From: DATAOG01 sp963840925
GTDB lineage: Bacteria > Pseudomonadota > Alphaproteobacteria > Geminicoccales > Geminicoccaceae
Direction of reading: 5' to 3'
DNA length: 64,000 nucleotides
Assembly (NCBI GenBank): GCA_963840925.1
Contig: CAWJAY010000034.1
Location: 1 to 64,000 of the forward strand
Shown here: positions 9,859-19,187 of the stretch, piece after piece
Layout: the number at the start of each line of letters is the position of its first letter
How positions within the stretch are numbered: position 1 is the first letter of the stretch
The notes under the pieces: model-generated
The model's database searches: none
What the model was told of the DNA's origin: nothing
What the model saw: the letters and a program-made list of their open reading frames with translations, nothing else
Position numbers and translations under genes: made by a program

Positions 9859-12800
9859 TCAGAAGGCGACAGCGGTCTCATAAGGCGTACTTTCGGCCGC
9901 AGCCTCGCGGACTTCACCACCGGCCGCTTCGATCTTTTGCATCACACTCTTCAGCACGCGGTCGTACGAAGGATCGGTGGCATAGCCGGCGCGCGCGACT
10001 TCCGCCGCAAATGCATAGGGATCATGCGCGACTTGAAAGGCTTTTGCGTAGCGCTTGTTCCGGACGAGAAACTCGCCGTGCGCGTTGAAGGCTCCCGCCG
10101 CATCGGGATAGGCCCGAAACCAGTCGCGGACCACATAGTCGAACTTTCCGTCCGGCCGCGGGCTGATCGAGATGACTTCGGGAAATTTGCCATTGCGGTG
10201 CGGCAGCACCTCGCGGGTCCGCAAGAGCTGCCGCGTGCGCTCGGGGTCACCGGCCTTGGCCTTGATCCCGAAGAAATTGAAACGCGGCGCGTGTTTGCCC
10301 CAGCCCGATTCCAACGCAGCTTGCCCGAGGGTAACGAGCGTCGGTACGCCATTTGCGACCTGTGAAGCCCTCGCCGACCCGCCGTACGTGGCGGCGAACT
10401 GCGCCGGCGTGAGTTGCTTTGCGACCGGTGGAGGCGGAGTGGGGTGCGGCGGCGGCGCCGGGGGTTGCGGCTGCACCGTGCCGGTGAAAGCGCCGCGGCA
10501 ACGCAGCACGGCAAAGAAGCGGGCTTGCTTGCCATCGAGCGCGAGACGGCCGTCTGGCAGCGTCCGAATCGGCTTCGCATCGACGTTCTGGTGGACGTTG
10601 CCGCCGATGACCCGCAAGGCGCCCGGCCGAACCTCGGTCACGATATCGCAATGCGTGGCCCGGCTTTTCGGGTCGCCGATGTTGTCGTAGGTCGCGCCGC
10701 TGTCGGCGCGGGAGGCGCAGACAAGATCGCCGACCTGGGGCGCCACCTCGGTGGCGCGATACGCCCAGAACGGGTTCGACGCGACGCCTTCGAGCCGGTT
10801 GCGGCGGCCGGCGGCAATGTACGACTGGTGCGCAGCAGAATATTTGAATGCGGAACCGGCGCCGGCGGTGCGCATGACAAAGGACACGAACACCGCGCTC
10901 CAGGGATGTTTCTTCTGCCAGACGGTATCTTGCAGCTCGGCGGCGCTGACGTTCCGGTTGACGCCGTCGCGATAGTATTGCTGCAGGATCGGGACCGCGG
11001 CCCGGTCGGTTTCGCAGAGCTTGCCGGTCACGGAGTGCCAGCGCCGACACTCTTGCTCGGCAACGCGCGCGATCGCGTCAGCGAGAGAGGAACGTGCCGG
11101 GATCGGGAGCGGAGACGGCATGGGCGATGGAGCCGCCCCGCCGCCAACCGCGGCAGCAATGGCCGCTTTGGTGGGCGGATCGACCACACCGTCAGGCGTG
11201 ATTCCCGAACGCGATTGAAAAGCGCGCACGGCCTGCTCGGTCGCCGCGCCGAAATTCCCATCCGCCGTGATGGCATGGCCGAGATGCACGAGGCAGCGCT
11301 GGAGCGTGGCGACTCCGGGGCCGACGCTGCCGCGCCGGAGCGTCGGCCCAAGCACGAACGCGGCAACGCCCTTCACGCGCTCGGCCAGTCCGGTGCCGGT
11401 TCCGGCCTCGGCCTCGAGCAGACTTTCGAGCGCGGTCATTTCAGCGCTGAACGGCTCGTTCTCATAGCCGTATGTGGCTTCGGCGGGCTCGAACGCCTCG
11501 TCGAGGTTGGCCGGCGTTGGTGACGGCGTGTAGGGGACATCGAGGCGCGGCTCGAGCCCACTCAGTTCCTTCGCGCGGGGATGCTCGCCGGTCACGAACC
11601 AACGTTTGCGCTGCCGCACCTTACGCGCCCAGCGCGGCGCGGACGTTGCGCCGAGAACGTCGGCGATTGCGAGCAGGATCTCTTTCTCCGGAATCCGCCC
11701 CTCGCCGTGCTGCTTGGCCAGCTTCTCGAGACGCTCTCTGAGCCGAAGCTGGCGTCGCCGCTGGCCGCGAATGTTCTTCGTGAGCCATTTTTGACCGTGA
11801 CTCGCGACCGCGTCGAACATGAACGCGAACGCCGCTTCGCTCTTCAGCGTGAAGTACTTGCAAAAATATTCCGCGCGCGCCAAGAGAGGTCGCACATGGC
11901 GAAGCTGGATTTTCCGGAACTCCGCATCTTCCGATAACCGTTTGAAGTACGTGATCCACGGCTCGCGAACCGACCAGACGCACTTCCCATTGCGAACCGA
12001 CGATGCGTTCATCTCCTTGACGGCGAAGCGATGCTGCTCTTTGCGCGCGGCATCGCCCTCCGGCGTCATCAGCGCGCGGAAGCGCGCCGCATCGGAACTG
12101 AACACCGCATTCCATCGCTGTGGATGCTCGGTCGCGAAAACCCGCAGCAGCGGCTGCAGGCTGCCTGTGCCGATCGTCCAGTTCACCAGTCCGAACGACA
12201 GACCTTGGCCGTCGAAATTACCGCTCAAGCCATAAAAGCTGCCGCGCTTGCCGGTTTCGAACGTGCTCGTGATCTCGACAGCCTTGCGTTCGGCGCTCGA
12301 CAGTCCGCTCGCGGCAAGCCCGTTCTCGGAGTCCGGCTGGATGCCGTGCTCCGCGTTTTCGGGCAACAATTCCCACAGCTGCTCGAAGCTCAGCGGTTGC
12401 TCGTCGCGCTCCTCCGCCTCCCACTCGGCATCGCTTTCGCTGTCGAGCTCGTCGAACCTTTCGTTGTCGCTCTCGGCTTCGTCCTGTTCCATCTCGAGCC
12501 ATTCATGCCCGATCGCAATATCGCTTTCGCCCTCGGGCGAGAACGCCTCCGACCAATCGGCCTCCGGCGCGAACAGATCGCTTTCCGTTTCGGGCTCGAG
12601 CCATTCACTTGCGGCATCTTCGGTTTCAAGATCCAGCCAGGCTAACTCTTCGCCGTTCGAGCGCTCGTGGATCGACCCCTCGTGGTTCATGCCGTAGCCC
12701 TCGTCGGCGCTGAAGTCTTGCCGCTCTGTCATGCCGATCACCTCTTGCTGCGATTCCTCGCGGTCGTTGGGCCGGTCCTGCCAGAACGGAGATGCCTCGG

Positions 12801-13884
12801 GCGCTTCGCGGTCCGCGATACTCTCGCCGGAGACCGCGCCGGCGCACGCCCGAGTTCTGGCGTCGGGGAGATCGGCCCCGGCATCTACGAGCAGTCGCCA
12901 GCCGAATCGCCGCGGTATCTCGTTGTGGCCGACCGCAGTCGCGTCTACGCGAAAATAGGCTCGTAGCCGCGTCGCGGCGCCGGCCTGCAGAGACTTACAG
13001 ACCTCGCGCGCGATCGCTTCGGCATGCGATGCCGTCTGCGTTCGCGGCCGGTACAGGATGCGCATAGCCGGAGGTTTCGCCGAGGGCGCCGCAAGCTCGC
13101 GGACAATCCGCCCCTGCGCCCAGCGAACGATGTTGCCTCCCGATCCGTACGTCCCATCGAAAATGTGCACCTCGTCGGGATCGGTGTGGGCCAGGATCGC
13201 CGCGACCGGCGCGCCGCCTCCGGAATGGCCGGTCAGGATCAGACGTCCGCTCTGCAGGCTATGGCCGACCGCCTGGCCGGCCCGGGCCAGCGCGTCCTCG
13301 ACGAGCGCATGAAGCGCGCCCGGGCGGACCAGCGCGGGGAAGTTGTATCCTGACCCCGACTTGCCGCCGAAATAGTTGCCGCGCGGTAGAACCGCGAGGG
13401 TCGGCCCAGCGCGGCCCGGCAATTCGGGATTGGCCGGATCGCTGAAGTCGAGACCGCTATGAGCTTCCTTGTGCCGGTCGAGCCGCATGCCGCCTTTCTG
13501 GCCGGAATAGCCATGGAGGTGTACGATGACATCGACGGCTCCGGGGCCGTGAATCCCCGTCCACTTCAAGATCAGGTCCGGCGACGTGCCGCGGTGCGCC
13601 CGCAAGACCGGATGCTGGCCGACCACCAGTCGGCCTGCCTCCCGGCGTGCAGCCTCTTGGTATTCAGCCTCGGGCCACGCGGCGCCCGCCTCTGGGTTGC
13701 CGAATTGAGCCCCAAAACCTTGCGGCGCGTCCGACGGGTTGCGTTCGAATTCCGCCGCGAACGGCGTTTCGGCGAGCGCTTCGAGCAGCCGGAGCTCCGC
13801 CTTTTCTTCGGCTTCGGAATCTGCAGCGAACGGAGTTTCCAGACCTAGCTCGTCAATTGCGGGTAAGCCGTTTAGGCGCGGCAT
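9859..13884 (-). CDS. Giant multidomain cell-wall hydrolase with N-terminal alpha/beta hydrolase; possibly two genes in one frame
   Basis: 1341 residues as read. Residues 16-22 and 39-45 carry two copies of an ETPFAA-D/E motif also found, in variant form, in the 799-residue protein of this cluster. Residues ~85-340 form an alpha/beta hydrolase: HGYSG (124-128), nucleophile elbow GHSGG with Ser221, Asp243 and His320 as a likely triad. Residues ~410-500 are strongly acidic. Residues ~530-690 resemble a lysozyme/chitosanase-like domain (FETGKRGSFYGLSGNFDGQ region). Residues ~845-912 are a PG_binding_1 domain, ~930-1130 match DUF2272 (HPWSAVFVSFVMR), 1137-1155 are proline-rich, and ~1157-1320 are a glucosaminidase (QAALESGWGKHAPRFNFFGI region). 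No signal peptide or membrane helix is present despite three wall-active parts. A strong ribosome site before Met385 suggests residues 385-1341 may be made separately. Confidence 0.85.
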   Translation of the reverse strand: MPRLNGLPAIDELGLETPFAADSEAEEKAELRLLEALAETPFAAEFERNPSDAPQGFGAQFGNPEAGAAWPEAEYQEAARREAGRLVVGQHPVLRAHRGTSPDLILKWTGIHGPGAVDVIVHLHGYSGQKGGMRLDRHKEAHSGLDFSDPANPELPGRAGPTLAVLPRGNYFGGKSGSGYNFPALVRPGALHALVEDALARAGQAVGHSLQSGRLILTGHSGGGAPVAAILAHTDPDEVHIFDGTYGSGGNIVRWAQGRIVRELAAPSAKPPAMRILYRPRTQTASHAEAIAREVCKSLQAGAATRLRAYFRVDATAVGHNEIPRRFGWRLLVDAGADLPDARTRACAGAVSGESIADREAPEASPFWQDRPNDREESQQEVIGMTERQDFSADEGYGMNHEGSIHERSNGEELAWLDLETEDAASEWLEPETESDLFAPEADWSEAFSPEGESDIAIGHEWLEMEQDEAESDNERFDELDSESDAEWEAEERDEQPLSFEQLWELLPENAEHGIQPDSENGLAASGLSSAERKAVEITSTFETGKRGSFYGLSGNFDGQGLSFGLVNWTIGTGSLQPLLRVFATEHPQRWNAVFSSDAARFRALMTPEGDAARKEQHRFAVKEMNASSVRNGKCVWSVREPWITYFKRLSEDAEFRKIQLRHVRPLLARAEYFCKYFTLKSEAAFAFMFDAVASHGQKWLTKNIRGQRRRQLRLRERLEKLAKQHGEGRIPEKEILLAIADVLGATSAPRWARKVRQRKRWFVTGEHPRAKELSGLEPRLDVPYTPSPTPANLDEAFEPAEATYGYENEPFSAEMTALESLLEAEAGTGTGLAERVKGVAAFVLGPTLRRGSVGPGVATLQRCLVHLGHAITADGNFGAATEQAVRAFQSRSGITPDGVVDPPTKAAIAAAVGGGAAPSPMPSPLPIPARSSLADAIARVAEQECRRWHSVTGKLCETDRAAVPILQQYYRDGVNRNVSAAELQDTVWQKKHPWSAVFVSFVMRTAGAGSAFKYSAAHQSYIAAGRRNRLEGVASNPFWAYRATEVAPQVGDLVCASRADSGATYDNIGDPKSRATHCDIVTEVRPGALRVIGGNVHQNVDAKPIRTLPDGRLALDGKQARFFAVLRCRGAFTGTVQPQPPAPPPHPTPPPPVAKQLTPAQFAATYGGSARASQVANGVPTLVTLGQAALESGWGKHAPRFNFFGIKAKAGDPERTRQLLRTREVLPHRNGKFPEVISISPRPDGKFDYVVRDWFRAYPDAAGAFNAHGEFLVRNKRYAKAFQVAHDPYAFAAEVARAGYATDPSYDRVLKSVMQKIEAAGGEVREAAAESTPYETAVAF
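12730..12746 (-). promoter_or_regulatory. Strong internal ribosome-binding site and ATG within the giant hydrolase ORF
   Basis: On the minus strand AAGAGGTGATC (12736-12746) stands six bases before an in-frame ATG (12732-12730, residue 385). It matches all but one base of the sequence complementary to the 16S rRNA 3' end. It sits exactly between the alpha/beta hydrolase part and the acidic/cell-wall part, so translation probably restarts here. Confidence 0.6.
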
Positions 13885-13896
13885 GGCATCCCCCCG

Positions 13897-15049
13897 CTAT
13901 CGCGGTGCGACCAGCTGCGGTCGCTTCGCCTCGACCGGTTTGGGCCGGACCTCGATCGGCTTGCCGCGGGTTTTCAAGTCCTTACCCGTTGCGGCCGCCC
14001 ACTCGGTGATCACGCGCCGGCTTTGCGCACCGATCGGCAAAGGCGAGCCCGCGGGCGCGCCCGTCGGCGGCTGCTCGAGATAGAGCACCCAAGCAAAACT
14101 TGGGGAGCTCACGACTTTCGAACTCGATCAGACGAAGTAGCAGGGAGAGTTCGGTAGCCATGGAGAACAGCGAGGCGGATCGGCTGTGCGGCGCGAGCCC
14201 CACGCGTTCGCCGATCAGGCTCAGGCGATCCGATGGACTCGTTCCGATCGCGCGCAGATCCGTGACGACCGGCGTGTCTGCGCTCAGCGTGAGCTCGATC
14301 CAACCGAGCACCGTGGCGGCAGCAAGCTCCTCACGTGTGAGCATCTGGTTTTGCCGTCGCGACAGCAGAATGAAGCTCAGCGCTTCGGCGATCCGATAGA
14401 TCCGATCATCGTCGGACGCGTTGACACCGGAGAAATTGCGCACGTTCGAGATGGCCTGCCACAGCTCGAACAGCAGCTCCTCGAACAACACGACGAAGTT
14501 GGTGTTCGCGGCGTTCGCCTTGTCATAGCTCGGCGGCCGGTTGTCGTCTGTGCCGAAAGCCAGATCCAAGCCGAAGAAGCGCCAATAGGCGTTGCGGCGC
14601 ACGGCCTCTGCATCCTGACGGATGGTGCTCGTCGACAACCATGCGGGCAGCGGGTTGGCCGCGCCGTAGAGCAGCGCTTCGGTCGTATCGAGCCAGAGCT
14701 GAGTATCTAGTGAGGGAATTCCGAGACCCTCGCCGGAGCGGTACTCGCGGACCACGCGCCGCATGATCTGTACCGCTCGCGTGTTCTCCAGCACATAGCT
14801 GTAACCGAGGTGGTCCCACGCCGGCCGGGCGGCGGGCGCAAATCCGTCGAAGGCTCCTAGTTGCCAGAGACTCCGGCGGGCCCATTTCGCGGTGGTCGCC
14901 GGCACTGTCTGATTCAATGGATTGAAGTCAATCCAGATCTGCTCCATGTGAAGCGCGAGGTCGAGCGGGTCGGATCGCAGCACTCGCATGGCTGCGGCGG
15001 CCGGGGCGATGCCGGAAGTGATGATGCGCTGGACGAGTTGCGGGATCAT
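13897..15049 (-). CDS. Unknown protein of the accessory cluster, frameshifted near its C-terminus
   Basis: About 383 residues when one extra base is removed. I recognise no family. The sequence is mostly helical and soluble, with features such as IWIDFNPLNQTVPATTAKWARR, DHLGYSYVLENTR and a helical block FVVLFEELLFELWQAIS. As read, the frame breaks in an AAAA run at 14095-14098 (TTTT on the coding strand). Skipping one base gives KFAWVLYLEQPPTGAP and then a basic, proline-containing tail ending in RPQLVAPR at 13897, twelve bases before the giant hydrolase start. Without the correction the tail is an arginine/alanine-rich run that looks noncoding. Its start overlaps the previous gene's stop as ATGA. 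No signal peptide is seen. It may be a structural or adaptor partner of the large proteins. Confidence 0.6.
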
Positions 15050-15501
15050 GATCCAATGCTCCGTGGCCGATAGCTTTGCGGTATCTCAACCAACGGTTCG
15101 ATCTCGAACTTCGAGCCGGTCCACGTCGGACGCGCCAGTGCGGTGTGCAAGGCACGCAGCGTTTCATTGCCGGAGTCTTTCAGAGGCGTTCGGCGCGGCG
15201 TCAGGTCCCGCAGCGGCTGGAGCTGAGTCACGAGCTCGGAGAAGCCGTTCATGATGACGTTTTCGATCGTGTTCGCCTCCGCGACACGCGCCACCAACTG
15301 CCGCAGCGCCATCACCTCTTGGCGTAGGGTTTCGGCGTTCACCTCCTGGCGCGTGCTTTCGATGTCCACCTTTCGAGGTAGAGCTTCGGCTTCGACCTCT
15401 TGAGGTCGGGCTTCGGCCTGCCCCTCTTGACCTGGGGCTTCGACGCCGGCGCTTTGGCCGTATCTGGTTGGGCTGTTCGGTCCTTGGGTTTTCCTCGGCA
15501 T
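15046..15501 (-). CDS. Small coiled-coil/repeat protein of the accessory cluster
   Basis: 151 residues, no recognised family. Residues 1-20 are basic and polar; residues 21-65 consist of five degenerate nine-residue repeats (type E-A-x-x-Q-E-V-x-A) that should form a helix or coiled coil; residues ~66-95 continue as helix (LRQLVARVAEANTIENVI region); the C-terminus is polar and ends in RPRSIGS. A good AGAGGAGAG ribosome site precedes the start, and the stop overlaps the next gene as ATGA. Size and architecture suggest an oligomerising adaptor, but this is inference. Confidence 0.6.
   Translation of the reverse strand: MPRKTQGPNSPTRYGQSAGVEAPGQEGQAEARPQEVEAEALPRKVDIESTRQEVNAETLRQEVMALRQLVARVAEANTIENVIMNGFSELVTQLQPLRDLTPRRTPLKDSGNETLRALHTALARPTWTGSKFEIEPLVEIPQSYRPRSIGS
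15307..15441 (-). repeat. Five tandem 27-bp degenerate repeats in coding sequence
   Basis: Encodes nine-residue units EAPGQEGQA, EARPQEVEA, EALPRKVDI, ESTRQEVNA and ETLRQEVMA in succession. The DNA copies diverge but keep the CTTCGGC-CT-x-TTGAGGT-like pattern on the plus strand. The in-frame period of nine keeps the reading frame when copy number changes, so length variation between strains is likely. Confidence 0.65.
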
Positions 15502-15525
15502 AGCCGTTTCTCTCCTCTTGGTTCC

Positions 15526-16791
15526 TCAGGCAGCGCGGGCCTCGTTTGTGAGCCACGTCCGGGCGCGTTCAATCCAGATCCACGCGGTCTCGGGTCGTTC
15601 CGCCTCGCGCAATCCGGCAAGCGCGACGATCCGGATGCCTTCCGTCAGACGCCAGTGCGGGGACGTCCACAGCGCCGGTCCGGCATCGTGCTCGAGCTTC
15701 GCAAGGGCGGCCGGAGACACGCGCGCGGGATCGAGCACGTGCGTCATCGGCTTGCCGCCAAGCGCCGGCACCGACGCCGACAGACACGCGTCGGCGATGC
15801 GCGGCATCGCTGCCATCGATCGCGCGAGCAATGGCCGCAGCGTGGGGTCGGCAGCCGTCGGCGGGTGGTGTGCTTCCATCGCGCGCTGCAATGCGTTCCA
15901 TGGTCCGGCGTTGCCGAAGCAATGTCTCGCGAACGCGCAGCCGAGCGCGGTCCGAAGCCAGCCGATCGGGTGCGGATCGCCGATTGGCCAGCGCAAGATC
16001 GTTTCGGCGTTGCCGACGACATCGTAGAGCGCGGCGACCGAGGCATAGCCGGTCAGGAGAAATGCATAAACGTCGGCGACGATCTCGGACGCCCACGGCA
16101 TCCACATCGCTCGCAGGTCTGCGTCATTGGCGAGCGCCGCGCCGAGCGCGGCCCGCGCCAACTCGGTCCAGCCGGTCAGATGCGCGACCTGGTGGCCCGT
16201 TTCGTGGAACAGCGACGTCGGGCGATAGAGGTTGTGACGCACGATCTTGATGGCCGCGACGGGCATGACAGTGCCCGGCGCCCAGAGCCGAATGCCTGCC
16301 CGCAGGATCGATGCGCCGGTTCCCTTGTCTTGGTACACGAGCACGCGTGGCACCGGCTGGTTCGCCGCTTGCAGCGCCGGCACCATGCTGGCGACCGCGA
16401 GACGATCGAGCGTGCTCAACGCCGCGCGCAACAGCGGGCTCGTCCGCGAGTTCACGGCGTCGCCAAGGAAATCGAGCGTCGTGTCGACTTGCGTATACTG
16501 CCGGCGGAAACGCTGGACGGCCGCCGCAGCTTGCGCCACGGCCGCGGGATCTTTCTTCGCCCGCGCGACCAGGCTTGCGGTCGCATCGCCGAGCGCGATC
16601 AACTCCTCGACGACGCCGTGCATTCGATGTCGAAGCGGCGCGCCGATGTCCCGCTCCACCGATCCCCACGCCTGGAGCGAGGCGAATTCTTCTGCGTCGC
16701 GGAACGTCTTCGCGGCGGCGCGCCAATGAGCAAGCTGCCGCTCGAGATCGTTCGCGACCAGATGCTGATCGAGCGCCGTTGCTTGCGTCAT
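15526..16791 (-). CDS. Putative HExxH zinc metalloprotease of the accessory cluster
   Basis: 421 residues. Residues 196-200 are HETGH within LFHETGHQVAHLTGW, the zinc-binding and catalytic HExxH pattern. About 35 residues later SEIVADVYAFLLTGYA places Glu236 and Asp240 where a gluzincin-type third ligand (E-x3-D) would sit. The rest shows no known domain: residues ~1-135 are helical, and the C-terminal third contains several tryptophans and conserved-looking loops. No signal peptide or transmembrane helix is seen. The start overlaps the upstream gene's stop (ATGA), so it is translated with the 799-residue protein. It could process the large neighbours or act on a target cell. Classification as a protease rests on the motif and spacing only. 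Confidence 0.65.
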   Translation of the reverse strand: MTQATALDQHLVANDLERQLAHWRAAAKTFRDAEEFASLQAWGSVERDIGAPLRHRMHGVVEELIALGDATASLVARAKKDPAAVAQAAAAVQRFRRQYTQVDTTLDFLGDAVNSRTSPLLRAALSTLDRLAVASMVPALQAANQPVPRVLVYQDKGTGASILRAGIRLWAPGTVMPVAAIKIVRHNLYRPTSLFHETGHQVAHLTGWTELARAALGAALANDADLRAMWMPWASEIVADVYAFLLTGYASVAALYDVVGNAETILRWPIGDPHPIGWLRTALGCAFARHCFGNAGPWNALQRAMEAHHPPTAADPTLRPLLARSMAAMPRIADACLSASVPALGGKPMTHVLDPARVSPAALAKLEHDAGPALWTSPHWRLTEGIRIVALAGLREAERPETAWIWIERARTWLTNEARAA

Positions 16792-19187
16792 TTGCGGCGC
16801 CGTCCCGGCGCAATCGAAATCGCGATCGTCGGGGTTCCGCTCAGCGCGCTGGCCGCCGTCGCGCTACCGCGCAGCACGGCCGCCGCTTGGCCGCCAATGT
16901 CGAGCCCAGGCACCGAAGTCAGGCGCACCCAAATCGTTACGCCTGCATCCGGATGCGCGGCTGCGCGGGCGAAGGCTTCGGCATTGGTCCGCGCCCAGCT
17001 TGCAAGGGCCGGCAGCACCCACGACCGGAGCCGCTTGCGAAGCGGCGCCATCAAGCCCGGCGGCAAGAACTGGCCGGTTGGCGCGGCGAAATCCTCCGCT
17101 TCGCTGTCCTCGCGCACAATCCGGATGTGGCCCTGTGCGCTCGAGGCCAATCGATCCAGGCTTTGGTATGCATCGGTCAGGGCCTGCAACAAACTCATGC
17201 CGCCACGCCCTTGCCGGATCGCCTCGACGATGCGTTGCGCCTCGGTCTCCGAAAGAAAGATGCCGACCGTCACCCGACCACGACGCAGATTGACGACGGT
17301 CCATGCACGGCTCGGCGCCAAGCGCGCGGCGGCCGCGCGTGTGTTCGATCCGGCCGGCAGATTGAGCGAGCTCGCCGCGCCGATCGGTTCCAGCAGATAG
17401 AAGCGCTGCCCGACCGCGATTCGATGCCGCGATTGCAGATAGGTAGCGGGAACCTGCACGCCGAGGCGCGGCTCGCGCAGCAGGAGCCCGGCCGCTGCCG
17501 GAGTGAGCGGATGCACATTGGCGGAGCTCACGTAGCCGCGGCCCGCGCCGGCGCGGTCCGCGCGAATCATGCGCGGCAACGCGGTGCCCACGGCCGCCTG
17601 ATAGATGTGCATGCGCGCCTTGATCGGAAACTTCGCGCCCGCCGCGCGCAGCACCGCGCCCACCGTAGCTCCGCCGAATGTCGGCAGGTCGTTTGCGATC
17701 TGCTCGGTCAGCTCGACCTCTGGCACGCGGCTGTATTTGCGATACGTCCGCACGCTGCGAGGCCTGCGGGCGACAAACGTGCCGCCAAGCGACGGAGCCT
17801 GTTGCAAAGCCGGCCGGATGTAGCGCGGCGGGAAATGGGTTGCGACCGCCTGGCTCAGCGCCTCGGCCGTCGCGAGCTGCATCAGATCCTCGTGCTCGAA
17901 GATATACTCCTCGCTCTCGGCAAGGCGGCGCACGGTATCCTCAATCACGCTCGCCAGAGCGACTGGCGCCGCTTCGTTCTCGGTGAGCTCGGTGGCCGAT
18001 TCCGCTCCGGCCTCGAGTGTGATCAGGCGCAATCCCGTGTCGACGATGGCGCTCGAGAGCGGTTGCGACAGCTGCGGGCCCACCCATTTACCGATCAGTC
18101 GCGCGAGATATTTCGCGAGGAACCCCACCACTTTCGGTCGGCCGACGAGATTGATCCCAAGCCGGAGCGCGCCGAGCAGCACGGGCACGAATTGCTCGAT
18201 GGCGGGGGCAAGGTCTTCGTCTTCATTGGCATCTCGCAAATGATCGATGAGGGCGCCGCGCGCCTCGGCGAGCCGTTCAAGCTCGCGGCCCTCCACCCCC
18301 GCCTCGCCGTTCTGGACGGCGATCGCCTCCTCTTCGAGTTCGGTGCTCGGATCGCCGGTCATCGCCTCGGCAAGAGCCGCGTCGAACGACTCGGCCAACA
18401 TCTCGACGTCGCTAAGGTTCGCCGGCGAGACCGGCGCCTCGTCGAAGCTGACCTCGTCTTGCGCTTCGGAGGTGAAGCGCTTGGCCAGGGTGCGCGCCGC
18501 CGGCTGCAGCGCTGCCGGAAGACGGCCGATCGCGAAGGACAGCACGCGGCGAAGCAGTGGGTTGATCAGCTTGCGCAGCTTCTGAAGCACCGGCCCTATG
18601 ACGGCACTCGCAACCTTCCCGACGGTCTTCGCGGCCTTGGCGACGAACTTGACGACACCTTTCGCTTTGCGGACCAGACCGCCGATGAATTCTTCGCCGG
18701 CCGGCGTGAGCTCGCCGGTTTGCGGCTCGAAGCGGTCGAGCACTTCATCGAGCTGCTCGGGCGACAAGGATCCGACGTCCAGGGCGGACAGGCCGGATTC
18801 CAGGTGTCCCAGATATTGCTCGGCTTCGAAGCGCACTGCGGAAAGATGCGCGTCGGCGAATCGCTCGCGGTCGGCGGCTGACGACGGCGCCTCGCTCGTG
18901 AAGCGATCCGCGACCGCCTGCTCGGTTTCCTCGGTGAGAAACGCGAGCGCTTCGTCGAATGCTTCGTCGCGCAGCTCGGCGAACGCCTCCGCAAGGAGCC
19001 GCGCGGAATCGGATTCAGCGGCCGAGCCGGTCACCGTCTCCGCAAACGGGGTCAGGTTCTCGCTCCAAGGCGCGAAGCCGATCGAGCCGTTTGAGGAAAT
19101 CGCCAACTCCGTTTCGGCTTCGGCGAATGGATTCTCCAGTGCGGATCGGGCATTCCATTCAGATTGCTGCGCGTCTTGCATCATCAC
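16788..19187 (-). CDS. Large accessory-cluster protein with PFA motifs and an amphipathic basic segment
   Basis: 799 residues with no recognised domain. The N-terminus carries ENPFAEA (18-24) and LTPFAET (45-51), variants of the motif in the giant hydrolase. Residues ~55-165 are acidic and helical. Residues 171-238 are a lysine/arginine-rich amphipathic stretch (for example VRKAKGVVKFVAKAAKTVGK) that resembles membrane-active helices. Residues ~240-340 are again acidic; residues ~350-400 are hydrophobic; the C-terminal half (~430-799) is mixed alpha/beta with no match I can name. The start could be GTG 19187 or either of the following two ATG codons. It lacks a Sec or Tat signal. A role as a delivered effector or membrane-acting component is plausible but unproved. 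Confidence 0.65.
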   Translation of the reverse strand: MMMQDAQQSEWNARSALENPFAEAETELAISSNGSIGFAPWSENLTPFAETVTGSAAESDSARLLAEAFAELRDEAFDEALAFLTEETEQAVADRFTSEAPSSAADRERFADAHLSAVRFEAEQYLGHLESGLSALDVGSLSPEQLDEVLDRFEPQTGELTPAGEEFIGGLVRKAKGVVKFVAKAAKTVGKVASAVIGPVLQKLRKLINPLLRRVLSFAIGRLPAALQPAARTLAKRFTSEAQDEVSFDEAPVSPANLSDVEMLAESFDAALAEAMTGDPSTELEEEAIAVQNGEAGVEGRELERLAEARGALIDHLRDANEDEDLAPAIEQFVPVLLGALRLGINLVGRPKVVGFLAKYLARLIGKWVGPQLSQPLSSAIVDTGLRLITLEAGAESATELTENEAAPVALASVIEDTVRRLAESEEYIFEHEDLMQLATAEALSQAVATHFPPRYIRPALQQAPSLGGTFVARRPRSVRTYRKYSRVPEVELTEQIANDLPTFGGATVGAVLRAAGAKFPIKARMHIYQAAVGTALPRMIRADRAGAGRGYVSSANVHPLTPAAAGLLLREPRLGVQVPATYLQSRHRIAVGQRFYLLEPIGAASSLNLPAGSNTRAAAARLAPSRAWTVVNLRRGRVTVGIFLSETEAQRIVEAIRQGRGGMSLLQALTDAYQSLDRLASSAQGHIRIVREDSEAEDFAAPTGQFLPPGLMAPLRKRLRSWVLPALASWARTNAEAFARAAAHPDAGVTIWVRLTSVPGLDIGGQAAAVLRGSATAASALSGTPTIAISIAPGRRRK

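Noticed and set aside
15307..15441. Repeat array considered as CRISPR
   Set aside because: Units are 27 bases with no spacers and lie in frame in a protein-coding gene.
16311..18881. 856-codon plus-strand open frame across the metalloprotease and 799-residue genes
   Set aside because: Runs opposite to two coupled genes with ATGA overlap and a metal motif; its composition is that of a shadow frame.
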